Below are positions 32,446 to 35,895 of a stretch of 35,895 bases of DNA, piece after piece. Below the pieces are notes generated by a model. The model searched no databases. It saw only the letters and a program-made list of their open reading frames with translations, and was not told the origin of the DNA. The stretch lies in the NCBI GenBank assembly GCA_041753575.1, contig JBGSUA010000142.1, positions 1 through 35,895 of the forward strand, given 5' to 3'. The first letter of the stretch is position 1; the number at the start of each line of letters is the position of its first letter. The DNA is from CG2-30-51-40 sp041753575 (GTDB lineage: Bacteria; Desulfobacterota; DSM-4660; Desulfatiglandales; Desulfatiglandaceae). The position numbers and the translations under genes were made by a program.

Positions 32446-34073
32446 AGAACGTCTCAATGAAGTTATCCACAAAGATTATCGTGCCCTTCATCGTTATCTT
32501 TTTGTGCTTTGCCGGCATCCTTGTGTGGGTCTCGGTTCGGTCCGGAAAGGTTCTCTATGATGAAAAACTCCTCAAGACAAAACATGTCGTAGAGGTATCA
32601 TACAGCCTGCTGGATGAATACGCGAAACGTGCAGAAAAAGGAGAGATGACAGCCGAAGAAGCAAAAAAACGAGCCGCCAGCCGGATTCAAAACCTCCGCT
32701 ATGATGAAAAAGAGTATTTCTGGATCAATGACCTTCATCCCAACATGATCATGCATCCGTACAAACCGGAGTTGAACGGCAAGGATTTGAGTGAAAATAA
32801 GGATCCCAACGGAAAAAGACTTTTTATGGAGTTCGTAAAGGTCTGCAAAGAAAAAGGCGAAGGCGCGGTTGAATACATGTGGCCGAAACACGAAGGAAGC
32901 GAGCCAGTGCCTAAAGTCTCCTATGTCAAGCTCTATAAGCCCTGGGGCTGGATCGTCGGGAGCGGGATCTACATAGACGATGTGCAACGGGAGAAAAAAA
33001 AGACAACAAGTATCATTCTTATTCTGGCAGGCATAGTTATCGTAGGCGGAATGATTATAGCACTGCTGCTCACACGCGCAATCACCAAACCCATAAAAAG
33101 GGTAATTGACGGACTTGGGCAGGCAGCCGATCAGGTAGCCTCAGCGTCCAGTGAGGTGAGTTCTTCAAGCCAATTCCTTGCCGAGGGAGCAAGCGAGCAG
33201 GCCGCATCTATCGAAGAGACATCATCTTCCCTTGAGGAGCTTTCCTCGATGACCAAACAAAACGCCGACAACGCAAGCCAGTGTGATCGGATACAGAAGG
33301 AAGAAGTCTCCGCCAACTTCAAACTGGTAGAGGAACGACTTGCACAGATGCAAAAGGCGATCGCTGAAACCGTCAAGGCCGGAGAGGAAACAGGAAAAAT
33401 CATTAAGACCATTGATGAGATAGCCTTTCAAACAAATCTCCTCGCCCTAAATGCGGCGGTTGAAGCTGCACGTGCCGGTGAAGCAGGGGCAGGATTCGCT
33501 GTTGTTGCCGACGAGGTAAGGAATCTCGCCATGAGGGCTGCTGAGGCTGCCAAAAACACCTCTAACCTCATCGCGGATTCCAACAGGCGAATAAAGGAGA
33601 CATCCAATCTCAACAGCCAGGTGGTGGAGGCGATGAAGTCCAACGCAGCTTTGGGGCAGAAGGTCAGTCAGCTTGTGAGCGAAGTCTCTGCCGCTTCCAA
33701 TGAGCAGGCCCAAGGGATAAATCAGATCAACAAGGCGGTAGCCGAGATGGACAAGGTGGTTCAGCAGGTAGCTGCAACCGCAGAAGAATCCGCTTCGGCC
33801 TCGGAGGAGATGAATGCCCAGGCAGAAGAAATGAAGAGATTTGTAGGTGAAATGATAGTCCTGGTGGAGGGTGGGGCAAGGACACGAGAAGACCAGGGCG
33901 TGAGAAAGGCCGCGCTGAATGCTAAGGGAAAGCCCCGCCTTCCCCGGATGAAACGGAATGCAGAGACTGCTATTGTTAAACATGGGCTAACAAAGCCGCT
34001 TATGAAACATGCAAAGGAAATAAAGCCCCATGAGGTCATTCCGTTGGATGAGGATGAACTGGAAAAGTTCTAG
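32442..34073 (+). CDS. Methyl-accepting chemotaxis protein with single Cache domain
   Basis: 543-aa chemoreceptor. Residues 8-30 form a signal-anchor helix, about 33-180 a periplasmic sCache domain (YFWINDLHPNMIMHPYKPEL; GRIYIDDV-type end), about 190-212 a second helix, then a short ITKPIKRVI HAMP-like part and the cytoplasmic coiled-coil signalling domain. The conserved hairpin tip EIAFQTNLLALNAAVEAA is complete. No C-terminal pentapeptide tether for CheR is seen. Such Cache domains often sense small organic acids; the ligand here is unknown. The ATG at 32442 overlaps cheW and has GGAGGA about 7 bases upstream; an in-frame ATG at 32433 sits too close to that site. Confidence 0.92.
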   Translation: MKNVSMKLSTKIIVPFIVIFLCFAGILVWVSVRSGKVLYDEKLLKTKHVVEVSYSLLDEYAKRAEKGEMTAEEAKKRAASRIQNLRYDEKEYFWINDLHPNMIMHPYKPELNGKDLSENKDPNGKRLFMEFVKVCKEKGEGAVEYMWPKHEGSEPVPKVSYVKLYKPWGWIVGSGIYIDDVQREKKKTTSIILILAGIVIVGGMIIALLLTRAITKPIKRVIDGLGQAADQVASASSEVSSSSQFLAEGASEQAASIEETSSSLEELSSMTKQNADNASQCDRIQKEEVSANFKLVEERLAQMQKAIAETVKAGEETGKIIKTIDEIAFQTNLLALNAAVEAARAGEAGAGFAVVADEVRNLAMRAAEAAKNTSNLIADSNRRIKETSNLNSQVVEAMKSNAALGQKVSQLVSEVSAASNEQAQGINQINKAVAEMDKVVQQVAATAEESASASEEMNAQAEEMKRFVGEMIVLVEGGARTREDQGVRKAALNAKGKPRLPRMKRNAETAIVKHGLTKPLMKHAKEIKPHEVIPLDEDELEKF

Positions 34074-34128
34074 CAGTTCACGTCCGCGGATAAGGCCCTA
34101 ATGCACAGTCAGGGAGAGAACATTTTTC

Positions 34129-35895
34129 ATGGAGGACATTAAGAATCAGGGACTTTGGAGGACTGCTGACGAAGCAGCGGAGATTTTTCGTCAGATCGTA
34201 GACTTCCTGCCTGATGCGACCTTTGTCGTAGACAGAAAAGGAAAGGTTATCGCTTGGAACCGGGCCATCGAAAGGCTGACTGGGATCAAGGCCGAGGACA
34301 TGCTGGGAAAGGGAAACTACGAATATTCCCTTGCCTTCTACAAGGAACGGAGGCCTGTCCTCATTGATCTTGTAACCCATCCGGAACTGGAAATCCTGGC
34401 AAAGTACTCCTATGTGAGACGGGAAGGGGAGAGACTGATCTCCGAGACTGAGCCTGAGATGCTCAAGCTGGAGGACGTTCATCTCCTGAACCTCGCCTGC
34501 CCCCTCTACGACCGGAACGGCGGCGTCATTGGCGCCATCGAGTCCATCCGGGACATCACGGAACAGAAAAGGGCCGCGAAGGTCATCAGGGAGAGCGATG
34601 AGCGATTCCGGCTCACCTTTTATGCAAGCCCTGATGCCGTAAATCTTAATCGTATGGAAGACGGCCTTTGGTTGGATATCAACGAGGGCTTTACCAGGCT
34701 TACAGGGTTCACCCGGGAGGATGTCGTAGGAAAGACATCCCTTGAGATCAATATCTGGCACGATCCTGAAGACAGGAAGAGGCTCGTAAAGGAACTGGGA
34801 GAAAAAGGCTTTTGCGAAAATCTGGAGGCCCCTTTCCGCAGGAAGGACGGCACAATCGGTGTGGGCCTTATGTCAGCCCGGGTCATATCCATAGGAGATG
34901 CCCCCCATATCATATCTATCACCCACGAGATAACGGAGATCAAGAGGGCCGAAGAGAGGATCAGGGCCAGCGAAGCCAAGTACAAGGGCCTTTATGATAC
35001 AGCTAACGATGCAATCTTTTTGATGGAGGGAACCGTCTTCATTGACTGCAACCGGAAGACTTTCGAAATGTTCGGCTGCACAAGGGAGCAGATTATCGGG
35101 CAATCCCCTGTCCTGTTTTCCCCCGAGTTCCAGCCCGACGGAAGGAACTCCAGGGACAAAGCCGTTGAGAAGATCGAGGAGGTCATTAAGGGTCATCCCC
35201 AGTTCTTTGAATGGAGACATCGCCGCCTCGACGGAACCCTTTTCGATACCGAGGTGAGCCTGAACTTTATCGAGATTGAAGGAAGGCTTTTGGTTCAAGC
35301 GATTGTCCGCAACATCACCGACCGAAAGGAGGCTGAGGAGGCCCTGGCAAGGAGCGAGGCTCAATACCGATCACTGTTTGAGAATGCCGTGGAGGGTATC
35401 TTCCAGACTACTCCTGAAGGACATTTCTTGAGCGCAAACCCCGCTATGGCAAGGATCTTCGGCTTTGAATCCCCCCTGGAACTCATGAAGCATTTTACGG
35501 ATATAGGCAGACAACATTATGCGGATCCGGAAGACCGCGAGAAGTTTCGAAGGATACTGGAAAGGGAAGGCGTTGTAAGGGGCTTTGAGGTACAGCTTCT
35601 CAAGAAGGATGGAAGCCCGGTCTGGGCCTCCCTCAGCGCCCGCGTGGTCAGAAATGAAGCCGGAAAGGTTCTGTACTATGAAGGCACTCTGGTAGACATC
35701 ACCGCCCGCAAACACAGCGAGGAAGAAAGAGGCAAACTGCAGGGGCAACTGAACCAGGCCCAGAAGATGGAATCGGTCGGAAGACTTGCGGGAGGCGTGG
35801 CGCACGACTTCAACAACATGCTGGGGGTAATCCTTGGAAGGGCAGAGCTTGCCCTGTCAGGGATTGATCCGGGCAGCCGTCTCCACAGCGACCTC
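34129..35895 (+). CDS. Multi-PAS sensor histidine kinase, 3' partial
   Basis: 589 residues visible, with no stop before the window edge. Four PAS domains are recognised at about 18-145, 155-275, 282-402 and 410-530, most ending in the PAC-type DITE/DITA/NITDRK pattern, followed by a HisKA-type helix with phospho-acceptor His559 in GGVAHDFNNMLG. The ATPase domain lies outside the window. The ATG has GGGAGAG about 10 bases upstream, with 55 bases after the mcp stop. There is no membrane segment, so sensing is cytoplasmic. The first PAS shares an unusual FY-x2-RRPVLIDLV insert with the kinase at 1.3-4.1 kb. Confidence 0.9.
   Translation, partial: MEDIKNQGLWRTADEAAEIFRQIVDFLPDATFVVDRKGKVIAWNRAIERLTGIKAEDMLGKGNYEYSLAFYKERRPVLIDLVTHPELEILAKYSYVRREGERLISETEPEMLKLEDVHLLNLACPLYDRNGGVIGAIESIRDITEQKRAAKVIRESDERFRLTFYASPDAVNLNRMEDGLWLDINEGFTRLTGFTREDVVGKTSLEINIWHDPEDRKRLVKELGEKGFCENLEAPFRRKDGTIGVGLMSARVISIGDAPHIISITHEITEIKRAEERIRASEAKYKGLYDTANDAIFLMEGTVFIDCNRKTFEMFGCTREQIIGQSPVLFSPEFQPDGRNSRDKAVEKIEEVIKGHPQFFEWRHRRLDGTLFDTEVSLNFIEIEGRLLVQAIVRNITDRKEAEEALARSEAQYRSLFENAVEGIFQTTPEGHFLSANPAMARIFGFESPLELMKHFTDIGRQHYADPEDREKFRRILEREGVVRGFEVQLLKKDGSPVWASLSARVVRNEAGKVLYYEGTLVDITARKHSEEERGKLQGQLNQAQKMESVGRLAGGVAHDFNNMLGVILGRAELALSGIDPGSRLHSDL

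Overview
The window looks like a chromosomal segment of an anaerobic Desulfobacterota (former Deltaproteobacteria) bacterium, probably a Syntrophia-like or related lineage. This rests on gene content and order read by eye: an ileS-lspA-lgt cluster, large PAS/GAF orphan histidine kinases, a DUF3568-type lipoprotein, a NrnA-like DHH protein, a cytochrome bd oxidase and a Mo/W bis-pterin enzyme. No taxon marker such as rRNA is present, so this is inference.

Layout. 1-9 kb: the 3' part of cydB (cut by the window start), a PAS-PAS-GAF-GAF histidine kinase, pyruvate kinase, then a minus-strand group of a TIM-barrel epimerase-like protein, a DHH phosphoesterase and the Mg2+ channel MgtE. 9-16.6 kb: two small genes of unknown function, a lipoprotein, ileS-lspA-lgt (+), an RsmG-SpoU methyltransferase fusion (-) that meets lgt tail to tail over a shared bidirectional terminator, and a divergent RluA-type pseudouridine synthase. 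16.6-22.3 kb (all -): an acidic protein of unknown function, valS, a ZnuCB/MntAB-type ABC transporter without a visible binding protein, and small genes of unknown function.

A tRNA-Arg(CCG) at 22.64 kb marks a change. The next 930 bases hold no gene but contain palindromic dispersed repeats and a strongly structured stretch. They are followed by an accessory-looking segment (about 22.7-30.1 kb): a two-subunit Mo/W oxidoreductase with a four-cluster ferredoxin subunit, WrbA, a decayed VapC/PIN toxin fragment, an ETF-beta-KMT/PrmA-like methyltransferase and a lone alpha-type ADP-forming acyl-CoA synthetase. From 30.6 kb ordinary genes resume: a 54-aa basic protein, a cold-shock protein, and a chemosensory group (HTH protein, CheW, Cache-type MCP, multi-PAS histidine kinase) that runs off the right edge.

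How the genes fit together. IleRS and ValRS, LspA and Lgt, RsmG/SpoU and the pseudouridine synthase are housekeeping translation and lipoprotein functions. CydB, the two PAS kinases, the MCP, WrbA and the Mo/W enzyme point to redox sensing and adaptation in an anaerobe that meets oxygen. The items most worth a second look are the RsmG-SpoU fusion, the Mo/W enzyme with its structured upstream region, the five-cysteine insert in the ATPase domain of the first kinase, and the methyltransferase/acyl-CoA ligase pair. No CRISPR array, intact IS element or prophage was seen.
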